Shown: in pieces, positions 24,374 through 33,617 of the stretch
How the letters are laid out: each line of letters starts with the position of its first letter
How positions within the stretch are numbered: position 1 is the stretch's first letter
DNA from: Methanomethylophilus sp963631655
GTDB taxonomy: Archaea > Thermoplasmatota > Thermoplasmata > Methanomassiliicoccales > Methanomethylophilaceae
Direction of reading: 5' to 3'
DNA: 56,559 bases
Assembly (NCBI GenBank): GCA_963631655.1
Contig: CAVGRR010000005.1
Span: 1-56,559 of the forward strand
Notes under the pieces: generated by a model
Told to the model about the DNA's origin: nothing
What the model saw: only the letters and a program-made list of their open reading frames with translations
Database searches by the model: none
Program-made: the position numbers and the translations under genes

Positions 24374-27300
24374 TATTTTTGAGGGACTTGGTTAAACTAT
24401 ACTTCAAGGATAAGGACATCGTCAACCACCATGTGGAGTCTTTCAACGACTTCCTGGCAAATGTCCTCGATTCCGACAAGAGAGGAACTGAGAAGATCGT
24501 CAGCGAGAACCAGAACAGCAGGATGCAGAGGATCGTCGACGACATCAGGGTTCCCACCGATGACGCAGAGAGAGGTGTCATCAAACTCGATCCCGAGCGC
24601 ACCAACGGCAGGGACATCGAGATCCGCATCGGCCGCAAGAAGGACAAGAACGGAGTCGCCACCGGCGAGCCCACCATCAGGGTCCACCCTCCGGAGGTCA
24701 CCGAGGCCAACGGATACAAGCACAAGCTCACCCCCATGGAGGCCAGGCTCAGAAACCTCAACTACATGTCCAGTGTCGAGGTCCGCTTCGAGGTCTACGA
24801 GGACGGAGTGAGGAAAGACCTCCCCGACGACGGATGGGTCCACATCGGAGAGATCCCGATGATGGTCAAATCCAACGGCTGCAACCTCAACAGGGGCCTC
24901 GTCGAGGAGACCATCTACGACCACAAGATCCCCCAGGCCGATTACGACCAGTTCCTCATCGACGCAAAGGAGGACCCCCGTGAACCCGGAGGATACTTCA
25001 TCATCGGCGGTACCGAGAGGGTACTCATCACCCTTGAGGACCTTGCCCCCAACAGGATCATGGTCGAGTACAGCGAGAGGTACGGCACCGCCGTCGAGAC
25101 CGCCAAGGTCTTCTCTCAGAAAGAGGGATACCGCGCACTGACCCAGGTCGAGAAAAAGAAGGACGGAATCCTCATGGTCTCCGTCCCTGCCGTCCCCCAG
25201 GCCATCCCCCTCGTCGCACTTATGAAGGCCCTCGGAATGGAGTCTGATAAAGAGATCCACGACCTCATCTACTCCGATGACGGCATGGAGCTCACCATCA
25301 TGGCCAACATCGAGAACTCCTTCAATACCAAGGACTACCCCCCGAACGGATTCCACACCCAGGATGATGCCATCGCATACCTCGAGAGGACCTTCGCACA
25401 GGGTCAGGCCAAAGAGTACAGGATCAAGAAGGTGGAGTCCATCCTCGACCGTTCCCTGCTCCCCCACCTCGGAGACAGCCGCGAGGACAGGAAGAAGAAG
25501 GCCATCTTCCTCGGACGTATCGCAAAATCCGTTCTGGAACTTTCACTCAAGAAGCGTAAAGAGGACGATAAGGACCACTACGCCAACAAGAGGCTCAAAC
25601 TCTCCGGCGACCTTATGGAGGACCTTTTCAGGACCAGTTTCACTTCTCTTATTAAAGATCTGAAATACCAGCTCGAGAGGAACTTCGGCAGGAAGAAGGC
25701 GGAGTACAACATCGCCTCCTCCATCCGCCCCGACCTCTTCACCCATAAGCTCATTCACGCGCTCGCCACTGGTAACTGGGTCGGCGGACGCGCAGGAGTC
25801 TCCCAGCTGCTCGACAGGACATCCAACATGTCCGCCATGTCCCACCTGAGGAGGATCACCTCGTCCCTTACCAGGAGCCAGCCTCACTTCGAGGCCCGTG
25901 ACCTTCACCCTACCCAGTGGGGTAGGCTCTGTCCCTCGGAGACCCCTGAAGGTCAGAACTGCGGTCTGGTGAAGAACGCGGCCCTGATCATCGACGTCTC
26001 CCATGCCGCTTCTGAGCAGCAGATCTACAAGCGCCTCAAGGAACTCGGTCTTGAGTCCGTCAATGAAGAGGAGACCCGTGTCTTCCTTAACGGAGACCTT
26101 GTCGGATGCTCCCGCGACCCCCAGAGGTTCGTGGACGAGATCAGAGGCCAGAGGAGGATCGCCGCCCTCCCCAACACCATCAACATCCACTACGATCCCG
26201 AGATGAACGAGATCGTCATCAACTGCGATGACGGCCGTCTCAGAAGGCCCCTTCTCGTCCTCCGCGACGGAAGGACCCTCCTCACCAGGACCCAGGTGGA
26301 GCAGGTCAGGGAAAGCCTGCACAGCGAGAACGAAGAGGCGCTCACCTGGGATGAACTGTTCACCCTGGGAGTCATCGAGTGGATCGATGCAGAGGAAGAG
26401 GAGGACGCGTTCGTCCTTGTCTCCCCCTACGACCTGCCCAACAGGTGCCCCTGCTGTAACCACGCACTTTCCGAGACCGATGTCGACTGGATGAACCCCG
26501 GCAAGGTCGAGGACTGCGTCCTCACCTGCAGGTGGTGCGGTCAGACCTTCACCCTCCCGTCCAAGATCACCCCCGAGCACACCCACCTTGAGGTCGACCC
26601 TATGATCATCCTCGGAGTCGCCGCAGGTATCGTTCCGTATCCTGAGCACAACTCCGCACCTCGTGTCACCATGGGTGCAGGAATGGCAAAGCAGGCTCTG
26701 GGTATCTCCACCGCCAACTACCGTATCAGGCCCGACACCCGTGGACACCTCATGCACTACCCGCAGGTGCCCATGGTACAGACCCAGACCATGGATTTCA
26801 TGGGATACAAGTACAGGCCCGCAGGACAGAACTTCTGTATCGCGGTCATGTGTTACCACGGATACAACATCGAAGATGCTATCGTCATGAACAAGTCCTC
26901 CGTCCAGAGGGGACTGGGACGTTCCACCTTCATGAGGTCGTACCGTGCCGAGGAGCGTCTCTACCCCGGAGGAGACAAGGACCACTTCACCAACCTGTCC
27001 GACGTGGACGTCACCGGAATGCGTGACGAGGAGAAATACGCCAACCTCGATGAGGACGGTCTCATCTCCCCTGAGTCCTTCGTGGAAGGTTCCGATGTAC
27101 TTATCGGAAAGATCTCACCCCCCAGGTTCATGGAGGATGAGAACGCAGGTGTCCTGTCGACCCACAAGTACCGTGAGACCTCCGTCACCGTCAGGCCCGG
27201 AGAGAAAGGATACGTCGACTCCGTCATCGTCACCGCCAGCGAGAACGGCTCCAGGCTCGTTCGTGTCAAGGTCAGGGACGAGAGGATCCCCGAACTCGGT

Positions 27301-28032
27301 GACAAGTTCTGTTCCAGGTTCGGACAGAAGGGTGTCGTCGGAAGGCTCGTCGACCAGTGGGACATGCCTTTCACCTCAAGCGGTATCACCCCCGATATCG
27401 TCGTCAACCCCCACGGTATCCCGTCCCGTATGACCGTCGGACACGTTCTCGAAATGATCGCAGGAAAGGTCGGTTCCATGGAGGCAAGGACCATCGACGG
27501 TACCGCCTTCTCCGGAGAGTCCGAGGACTCCATCCGTGACGGTCTCGTCAGGAACGGATTCACCAGGTCCGGAAAAGAGATCATGTACGACGGAAGGACC
27601 GGACACATGGTCGAGGCCGACATCTACACCGGTGTCATCTTCTACGAGAAGCTTCACCACATGGTATCCGGAAAGCTCCACTACAGGTCCAGAGGACCCG
27701 TCCAGATCCTCACCAGGCAGCCTACCGAAGGACGTTCCAGGCAGGGAGGTCTCAGGTTCGGAGAGATGGAACGTGACTGTCTTATCGGTCACGGAGTGGC
27801 AATGGTCATCAAGGACCGTCTGCTCGACCAGTCCGACGGAACCCAGCAGTACGTCTGTAGCGAGTGCGGCCACATCGCCATCCAGAACAGGCAGGGCGAA
27901 CGCCACTGTCCCGTCTGCAACAAGCCTACCAGGATCCACCTCATTCAGACATCCTACGCCTTCAAGCTCCTCATGGACGAACTGCTGTCCTTGGGTGTTG
28001 CCATGAGACTTCAGCTGGGGGACTTATCATGA
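24370..28032 (+). CDS. rpoB: DNA-directed RNA polymerase subunit B (unsplit)
   Basis: This is the second-largest polymerase subunit, 1,220 residues, fused as one chain. Many methanogens split it into B'' and B', whereas Thermoplasmata keep it whole. Family blocks include the fork region RRITSSLTRSQPHFEARDLHPTQWGR (about 25849-25926), CPSETPEGQNCGL, GYNIEDAIVMN, GDKFCSRFGQKGVV and RQPTEGRSRQGGLR. A four-Cys module, CPCC (about residue 693) with CRWC (about 720), precedes TPEHTHLEVDP. A C-terminal zinc ribbon has CSECGH and CPVC. The start is a GTG at 24370 overlapping rpoH; a TTG at 24379 is possible. It overlaps rpoA1 by four bases. Confidence 0.97.
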   Translation: MIFLRDLVKLYFKDKDIVNHHVESFNDFLANVLDSDKRGTEKIVSENQNSRMQRIVDDIRVPTDDAERGVIKLDPERTNGRDIEIRIGRKKDKNGVATGEPTIRVHPPEVTEANGYKHKLTPMEARLRNLNYMSSVEVRFEVYEDGVRKDLPDDGWVHIGEIPMMVKSNGCNLNRGLVEETIYDHKIPQADYDQFLIDAKEDPREPGGYFIIGGTERVLITLEDLAPNRIMVEYSERYGTAVETAKVFSQKEGYRALTQVEKKKDGILMVSVPAVPQAIPLVALMKALGMESDKEIHDLIYSDDGMELTIMANIENSFNTKDYPPNGFHTQDDAIAYLERTFAQGQAKEYRIKKVESILDRSLLPHLGDSREDRKKKAIFLGRIAKSVLELSLKKRKEDDKDHYANKRLKLSGDLMEDLFRTSFTSLIKDLKYQLERNFGRKKAEYNIASSIRPDLFTHKLIHALATGNWVGGRAGVSQLLDRTSNMSAMSHLRRITSSLTRSQPHFEARDLHPTQWGRLCPSETPEGQNCGLVKNAALIIDVSHAASEQQIYKRLKELGLESVNEEETRVFLNGDLVGCSRDPQRFVDEIRGQRRIAALPNTINIHYDPEMNEIVINCDDGRLRRPLLVLRDGRTLLTRTQVEQVRESLHSENEEALTWDELFTLGVIEWIDAEEEEDAFVLVSPYDLPNRCPCCNHALSETDVDWMNPGKVEDCVLTCRWCGQTFTLPSKITPEHTHLEVDPMIILGVAAGIVPYPEHNSAPRVTMGAGMAKQALGISTANYRIRPDTRGHLMHYPQVPMVQTQTMDFMGYKYRPAGQNFCIAVMCYHGYNIEDAIVMNKSSVQRGLGRSTFMRSYRAEERLYPGGDKDHFTNLSDVDVTGMRDEEKYANLDEDGLISPESFVEGSDVLIGKISPPRFMEDENAGVLSTHKYRETSVTVRPGEKGYVDSVIVTASENGSRLVRVKVRDERIPELGDKFCSRFGQKGVVGRLVDQWDMPFTSSGITPDIVVNPHGIPSRMTVGHVLEMIAGKVGSMEARTIDGTAFSGESEDSIRDGLVRNGFTRSGKEIMYDGRTGHMVEADIYTGVIFYEKLHHMVSGKLHYRSRGPVQILTRQPTEGRSRQGGLRFGEMERDCLIGHGVAMVIKDRLLDQSDGTQQYVCSECGHIAIQNRQGERHCPVCNKPTRIHLIQTSYAFKLLMDELLSLGVAMRLQLGDLS

Positions 28033-31000
28033 TCGACATTATCGACAAGAAAATCAAATCAATCAAGTTCTCCTGTCTCTCCCCCGAGGAGATCAGGGCA
28101 ATGTCCGCCGTCAAGATCATCACCGCGGACACCTACGATGATGAAGGCTATCCCTTCGTCGGGGGACTTATGGACTCCCGTATGGGTGTCATCGAACCCG
28201 GACTCAAGTGTAAGACCTGCGGCTGCAAGGTCGATGACTGTCCCGGACACTTCGGTCACATCGAGCTCGCGAGGCCTGTGATCCACGTCGGATACGTGAA
28301 AGAGATCAAGGACATCCTCGAATCCACCTGCTGCGAATGCGGAAGGCTCCTCCTCACCAACGAGGAGATCAAAGAGAGGATCGCCAGGATGAAGGAGATC
28401 CACGACCTCGGAGGAGACACCAACGACCTCAAGCTCTACGTGAAGGACACCGTCAAGGTGGCATCTTCCAGGACCTTCTGTATGCACAAGAGGTGCATCT
28501 GTGCCAACGGTGACCATGAGGATGTCATGTTCAACTTCGACGACATCGAGAGCCTCTACGTCCTCCGCGCGAAGGACGCCCAGGCCGGCGGATGCGACGC
28601 CATCGACGAGGACACCGAGTCCGAGCTCGAGAGGATCCCCATCGACCTCCGCGAGGGAATGGAGTACATCCCCAGGCTGGAGACCGTCATCGTCAACACC
28701 CGCGTCAACGGTTCCGAGGCCGCCATCGAGCAGCCCGTGGACTACGCGGTCAGCATCACCTACTGCGTCAAGGACGGCGTCAAGCTTCTCAAGGTCACCC
28801 GCAAGAAGCCCGTCGAGCAGAGCAAGATCAAGCTCGACAAGCCCACCACCTTCCGTATCATCAAAGAGAACAACAAGAAGCTCACTCCTGAAGAGGTCCG
28901 TGAGAGGCTCGAGAAGGTCAGCAACGAGGACCTTCCCGCACTCGGTCTCGACCCCGCCGTCTGCAGGCCCGAGTGGATGGTCCTCACTGTTCTCGCAGTG
29001 CCTCCTGTGACCGTCAGGCCTTCCATCACCCTGGAATCCGGCGACAGGTCCGAGGATGACCTCACCCACAAGCTCGTCGATGTCCTCAGGATCAACCAGA
29101 GGCTCAGAGAGAACCGTGACAACGGTGCTCCCCAGCTGATCGTCGAGGATCTCTGGGAGCTTCTGCAGTACCACGTCACCACCTACTTCGACAACCAGAC
29201 CTCCGGAATCCCGCCCGCAAGGCACAGGTCCGGACGTCCCCTCAAGACCCTTGCACAGAGGCTGAAGGGTAAGGAAGGAAGGTTCAGGTCCAACCTGTCC
29301 GGTAAACGTGTCAATTTCTCGGCCCGTACCGTCATCTCGCCCGACCCCAACCTCTCCATCAACCACGTCGGAGTCCCCGTACGTGCGGCAAGGGAGCTCA
29401 CCGTGCGCATGCACGTCAACGAGCACAACCTTGAAGAGATGAGGAAGTTCGTCGGACGCGGACCTCTTGCCTTCGGCAAGTTCCTCCGTGAGGACGGAAC
29501 CTACGACCTCGACGCATCCAATCAGTACGTCTCCGAGGAGCGCACCGACGTCGAGATGGATTCCGACTACCTCACCGGTGTCAACTACGTCTTCAGGAAC
29601 GACGGAAGGAGGATCAAGGTAACTTCTGAGAACGCCGCCACCGTCGCGGAGAACCTCAACATCGACTACACCATCGAGAGGCAGCTCAACGACGGACGCA
29701 ACGGAGAGAGGGATATCGTCCTCTTCAACAGGCAGCCTTCTCTGCACAGGATGTCCATCATGGCCCACCGTGTCGTCGTCATGCCCGGACGTACCTTCAG
29801 GTTCAACCTCACCGACTGTGCCCCGTACAACGCCGACTTCGACGGAGATGAAATGAACCTTCACGTCCTCCAGTCCGAGGAGGCCCGTGCCGAGGCACGC
29901 ATCATCATGCAGGTACAGGAGAACATCCTGTCCCCCAGGTACGGAGGACCTATCATCGGAGGAATCCACGACCACATCTCCGGTTCGTACTTCCTCACCC
30001 ACGGTAACGTCAGGTTCAACAGATATGAGACCATGAACATCCTCTACAAGCTGAGCGACATCGGACTCGGTACCAAGAAGAACTACCTGTTCGACGAGCT
30101 CAACAAAGAAGGATGCAGGCCCGTCCCCGAACCCACCGGAACCGATGAGAACGGAGAGCCCTACTGGTCCGGAAAAGACCTGTTCTCCCTCGCACTGCCT
30201 TCCGATCTGAACCTCACCTTCAGGGCCGCCGTCTGTCAGTGCGGACCCGGAACCGGATGCAGGGCCGGTCAGCCCTGCCCCACCGACGGATATGTCAAGA
30301 TCCGCAACGGAAGGCTGCTCACTGGAACCATCGACAAGAAAGGTATCGGAAACAGTGACGGTAAGATCCTCGAGAAGATCGCCCGTGACTACGGTTCCGA
30401 GCGTGCCGCCAAGTTCCTCTACGATGCCACCAGGCTCGCCCTCGGTGCCATCATGAACCACGGATTCTCCACCGGTATCAGCGATGAGGACCTTCCCGAA
30501 GAGGCGGTCCACCAGATCACCGAGTTCAGCAAGGAGCGTATCCAGGAGGTCCAGGACCTCGTAACCTCCTACACCGAGGGAACCCTCAGCGAGATGCCCG
30601 GAAGGGACCTCAAGGAGACTCTCGAGGTGAGGGCGAGTTCCGTCCTCGGTAAGGCCCGTTCCCGTGCAGGAGAAATTGCAGGAGAACACCTCGGAATGAA
30701 CAACCCCGCGGTCATCATGGCAAAGACCGGAGCCCGTGGTTCCATGCTCAACCTGTCCCAGATGGCAGGCTGTGTCGGTCAGCAGAACGTCCGTGGTGAG
30801 AGGATCACCAGGGGATACTGGGGAAGGACCCTCCCTCACTTCCGCAAGGGAGATCTGGGAGCTTTCGCCAAAGGATTCTGTCTGCACTCCTACAAAGCGG
30901 GTCTCGACCCCACCGAGTTCTTCTTCCACGCTATGGGAGGAAGGGAAGGACTGGTCGATACCGCTGTCCGTACCGCAAGGTCCGGTTACATGCAGAGGCG

Positions 31001-31355
31001 TCTCATTTCCGCTCTCGAGGATCTTAAACTGACCAACGAGAACGACGCGACCATGTACGAGAACGGACGTATCACCAACACCATCGGTGCCATCGTCCAG
31101 TTCAAATACGGTGAGGACGGAGTGGATCCGTCCAAGGCCGTGCGCGGAGCATCCGTCAACCTCGATGACCTCTTCACCGAGGTCCTCGGCGAGGACGCGG
31201 ACAAGCTGCTGAACCTTGACAAGAAGGAGAACGAGGGAGACGACTACGGATCCCGTGAGAAGGACCTCGAGAACTTCGAGGACGACTCCGACTACGAGGG
31301 AGATGAGGACAGTCTCGATTCTCAGAGCGACTCTGACTATGAGGGAGGCGAGTGA
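28029..31355 (+). CDS. rpoA1: DNA-directed RNA polymerase subunit A'
   Basis: This is the N-terminal part of the largest subunit, including most of the active centre. The catalytic magnesium loop NADFDGDEMNLHV is present near residue 602. The N-terminal zinc cluster has CKTCGCKVDDCPGHFGH and CCECG. The clamp, rudder and bridge-helix regions are recognisable. At 1,108 residues it is longer than the roughly 880-900 I expect for other archaea. Two extras explain part of this: a cysteine-rich loop (Cys 736, 738, 744, 750) in the funnel region, and an acidic C-terminal tail of about 40 residues rich in Asp, Glu and Ser. The ATG at 28029 overlaps the rpoB stop (ATGA). Confidence 0.97.
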   Translation: MIDIIDKKIKSIKFSCLSPEEIRAMSAVKIITADTYDDEGYPFVGGLMDSRMGVIEPGLKCKTCGCKVDDCPGHFGHIELARPVIHVGYVKEIKDILESTCCECGRLLLTNEEIKERIARMKEIHDLGGDTNDLKLYVKDTVKVASSRTFCMHKRCICANGDHEDVMFNFDDIESLYVLRAKDAQAGGCDAIDEDTESELERIPIDLREGMEYIPRLETVIVNTRVNGSEAAIEQPVDYAVSITYCVKDGVKLLKVTRKKPVEQSKIKLDKPTTFRIIKENNKKLTPEEVRERLEKVSNEDLPALGLDPAVCRPEWMVLTVLAVPPVTVRPSITLESGDRSEDDLTHKLVDVLRINQRLRENRDNGAPQLIVEDLWELLQYHVTTYFDNQTSGIPPARHRSGRPLKTLAQRLKGKEGRFRSNLSGKRVNFSARTVISPDPNLSINHVGVPVRAARELTVRMHVNEHNLEEMRKFVGRGPLAFGKFLREDGTYDLDASNQYVSEERTDVEMDSDYLTGVNYVFRNDGRRIKVTSENAATVAENLNIDYTIERQLNDGRNGERDIVLFNRQPSLHRMSIMAHRVVVMPGRTFRFNLTDCAPYNADFDGDEMNLHVLQSEEARAEARIIMQVQENILSPRYGGPIIGGIHDHISGSYFLTHGNVRFNRYETMNILYKLSDIGLGTKKNYLFDELNKEGCRPVPEPTGTDENGEPYWSGKDLFSLALPSDLNLTFRAAVCQCGPGTGCRAGQPCPTDGYVKIRNGRLLTGTIDKKGIGNSDGKILEKIARDYGSERAAKFLYDATRLALGAIMNHGFSTGISDEDLPEEAVHQITEFSKERIQEVQDLVTSYTEGTLSEMPGRDLKETLEVRASSVLGKARSRAGEIAGEHLGMNNPAVIMAKTGARGSMLNLSQMAGCVGQQNVRGERITRGYWGRTLPHFRKGDLGAFAKGFCLHSYKAGLDPTEFFFHAMGGREGLVDTAVRTARSGYMQRRLISALEDLKLTNENDATMYENGRITNTIGAIVQFKYGEDGVDPSKAVRGASVNLDDLFTEVLGEDADKLLNLDKKENEGDDYGSREKDLENFEDDSDYEGDEDSLDSQSDSDYEGGE

Positions 31356-31356
31356 A

Positions 31357-32859
31357 ATGGCAGCTAAGGATACTATCGCAGCATTGAAGAAGAGGGGCAT
31401 CAGCGAAGAGGTCGCCTCTCTTCTCGCCAACAAATTCAAGACCATGGCCGGAATCTCCGCCGCCGGTGTCGAGGCCATCGTGAACGCAGGTGTCTCCCAG
31501 GACATCGCGGAAAGCGTCATCGCCGCCATCGGCACCCGCAAGCCCAGGGTCCGCGTCAAGCCTGAACCCGAGGCCGACGCCGCCGAGCCTGAGGCACCCG
31601 CCGAAGAGACCCCTGTCGGTATCGAATACTCCAACGAGCACGTCGACACCCCCAGCGAATCCAGGCTTCTGGGTCTTTGCAAGGACAACGAGATCGATCT
31701 CCCCCTGATGATCGTCCGCGACATCGCCGACAGGATCAAGGACTCCGATCTCGACGACGATGTCTGTAAGAAATTGCTCTTCCGTGCACAGGAGATGTAC
31801 GACGCCCACAAGATGGCACAGAACGAGTCCGCCGGAGTCATGGCGGCCCATTCCATCGGTGAGCCCGGTACCCAGATGAACCTGCGTACCTTCCACGTTG
31901 CAGGAGATGCATCGGTCGCAGTTACCCGTGGTCTGCCCCGTCTCATCGAGATCGTCGATGCAAGGCGCGAGCCCAGTACCCCGTCCATGACCATCCCCCT
32001 CATCGGCCTCGCCAAAGAGGATAAGGCCATCGCGGAGCACGTCGCTTCGGAGATCGAGATCACCACCCTCTCCAACGTCGCGGTCATCGAGACCGACATC
32101 ACCCACATGAAGATCCTCATCAAGTTCGATTCCAAGAAACTGGACAAACTCGATCTGGACCTCGACACCATCCTGGCACAGCTCCGCAAGATCAAAGCGG
32201 TCCGCGGACAGGTCGCCAAGGCAGGACCTGAGGACGGCGACTGTGACATCGTCATCAGCTCGGACGTCGACAATCCCACTCCCTTCACCAAACTGCTCGA
32301 GATGTATGAAGCCATCAAGAACGCACCGCTCAAGGGCGTCGACGGCATCACCAGGGCATTGGTCACATCCAACAACAACGCCTACACCATCATCACCGAA
32401 GGCAGCAACATGAAAGAAGTGCTGAAGATCGACGGTGTTGACAAGGACCACGTCATGACCAACTCTATCCTGGAGATCGCTGACGTGTTCGGCATCGAAG
32501 CGGCAAGGAACGCCATCATCTATGAGGCGACCTCCACGCTTAAGGATGCAGGTCTGGACGTCGATGTCAGGCACATCATGCTGGTCGCCGATCTGATGAC
32601 CAACGACGGTGTTGTCAGGGCCATCGGAAGGAACGGTGTGTCCGGTAAGAAGTCCTCCGTACTTGCGAGGGCGGCTTTCGAGATCACCGCGGCCCATCTG
32701 CTGCATGCGGCAATGGTGGGTGAGACCGATAAGCTCGAAGGTGTAACCGAGAACATTATCGTCGGACAGCCCGTCACTCTCGGTACGGGAGCAATCAAAC
32801 TTTATTACGATCCAAACAAGATTCCAAGTGAAATGAAAAACAAGGAGGATATTGAATGA
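31357..32859 (+). CDS. rpoA2: DNA-directed RNA polymerase subunit A''
   Basis: This C-terminal part of the largest subunit carries the trigger loop and jaw. The conserved block AAHSIGEPGTQMNLRTF lies near residue 164, followed by GLPRLIEIVDAR, and the C-terminal LVADLMTNDGVVRAIGRNG is typical. The 500-residue protein is about 100 residues longer than usual. The extension is N-terminal: a helix-hairpin-helix-like module (residues about 5-62, LKKRGISEEVASLL, then AGVSQDIAESVI), then a Pro/Glu/Ala-rich linker (about 65-88). The ATG at 31357 follows the rpoA1 stop by one base. It overlaps rpl30e by four bases. Confidence 0.96.
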   Translation: MAAKDTIAALKKRGISEEVASLLANKFKTMAGISAAGVEAIVNAGVSQDIAESVIAAIGTRKPRVRVKPEPEADAAEPEAPAEETPVGIEYSNEHVDTPSESRLLGLCKDNEIDLPLMIVRDIADRIKDSDLDDDVCKKLLFRAQEMYDAHKMAQNESAGVMAAHSIGEPGTQMNLRTFHVAGDASVAVTRGLPRLIEIVDARREPSTPSMTIPLIGLAKEDKAIAEHVASEIEITTLSNVAVIETDITHMKILIKFDSKKLDKLDLDLDTILAQLRKIKAVRGQVAKAGPEDGDCDIVISSDVDNPTPFTKLLEMYEAIKNAPLKGVDGITRALVTSNNNAYTIITEGSNMKEVLKIDGVDKDHVMTNSILEIADVFGIEAARNAIIYEATSTLKDAGLDVDVRHIMLVADLMTNDGVVRAIGRNGVSGKKSSVLARAAFEITAAHLLHAAMVGETDKLEGVTENIIVGQPVTLGTGAIKLYYDPNKIPSEMKNKEDIE

Positions 32860-33140
32860 GCGAAACAGTAGATATCAGCAGAGCATTGAAAGCAGCCATC
32901 TCCACCGGAAAGGTGGAGTTCGGAGTGGACCAGACCGCAAAGGCCGTCAAGAACGGATCCGCTCAGATGATCGTCGTATCCGCGAACTGCCCCAGTTCCG
33001 AACTCGTCAACAACAAGGACGTCAAGGTCCATGTTTACGACGGAAACAACATGGAGCTCGGAGCTCTCTGCGGAAAGCCCTTCTCCGTCTCTGCTCTTGC
33101 CATCATCGACAAGGGTACATCCAACATCTTAACGCTGTGA
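32856..33140 (+). CDS. rpl30e: Ribosomal protein L30e
   Basis: This 94-residue L30e of the L7Ae/L30e RNA-binding fold is recognised from ISRALKAAISTGKVEFG, AQMIVVSANCPS and the C-terminal GKPFSVSALAIIDKG. It belongs to the large ribosomal subunit. It lies between rpoA2 and nusA, the conserved archaeal gene order, and shares an ATGA overlap with rpoA2. Confidence 0.95.
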   Translation: MSETVDISRALKAAISTGKVEFGVDQTAKAVKNGSAQMIVVSANCPSSELVNNKDVKVHVYDGNNMELGALCGKPFSVSALAIIDKGTSNILTL

Positions 33141-33145
33141 GAAGT

Positions 33146-33574
33146 ATGGCCGCAGATATCGTACTGACGGAGGACACCCTTCGCTATATCGCACTGTTCC
33201 AGGCCCTCACCCACACCAACGCCGTGGATTGCCTGGAGGCGGACGACAAACTCGTCTTCGTGGTCGAGAAAGGACAGGGCAACATCGCCGTCGGAAAGAA
33301 GGGCGATCATGTCATCAAACTGAGCGAGAAGACCGGAAAGAGCATCCAGGTCGTCGAATATTCCGACGACCCGGAGCAGTTCGTGAAGAACGTGTTCCAC
33401 GTCTACGGTCCTCAGAAGGTCGTTATCGAACAGCGCGGCAACATCACCCACGCCACGGTGACGGTCGACCCCAACCTCAAGGGAAGGGCCATCGGCAAGA
33501 ACGGAAGGAACCTGCGCATCGCCAGGGACATCGTGAACAGACATCACGATATCCAGAGCATCAGCGTGGAGTGA
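33146..33574 (+). CDS. nusA: Archaeal NusA-like transcription factor
   Basis: This 142-residue protein is made of two KH RNA-binding domains, the archaeal form of NusA without the bacterial S1 and N-terminal domains. GxxG loops appear as IAVGKKGDHV (about residue 49) and AIGKNGRNLR (about 116). It is thought to bind nascent RNA during elongation or termination. The ATG at 33146 is used; the longer open frame upstream lies inside rpl30e. In many archaea rps12, rps7 and elongation factors follow, but here the operon ends and a convergent gene comes next. Confidence 0.93.
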   Translation: MAADIVLTEDTLRYIALFQALTHTNAVDCLEADDKLVFVVEKGQGNIAVGKKGDHVIKLSEKTGKSIQVVEYSDDPEQFVKNVFHVYGPQKVVIEQRGNITHATVTVDPNLKGRAIGKNGRNLRIARDIVNRHHDIQSISVE

Positions 33575-33617
33575 ACTTCTCCCAAACCCCTTAATATCCT
33601 CCCCATAGGGGGATAAA

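Noticed and set aside
24370..28032. Split rpoB as in many methanogens
   Set aside because: The reading frame is continuous over 1,220 codons with no internal stop or restart.
28059..32378. Very long minus-strand open frame (over 1,400 codons) opposite rpoA1-rpoA2
   Set aside because: It is antisense to two highly conserved genes. The strong GAC/GTC/CTC codon bias leaves few stops on the other strand, and the translation is low-complexity (Val, Gly, Asp, Leu-rich) with no domain.
33597..33613. Hairpin CCCC-ATA-GGGG between nusA and the radical SAM gene as a bidirectional terminator
   Set aside because: The stem is only four to five pairs with a three-base loop and no adjacent strong T-run, too weak to call.
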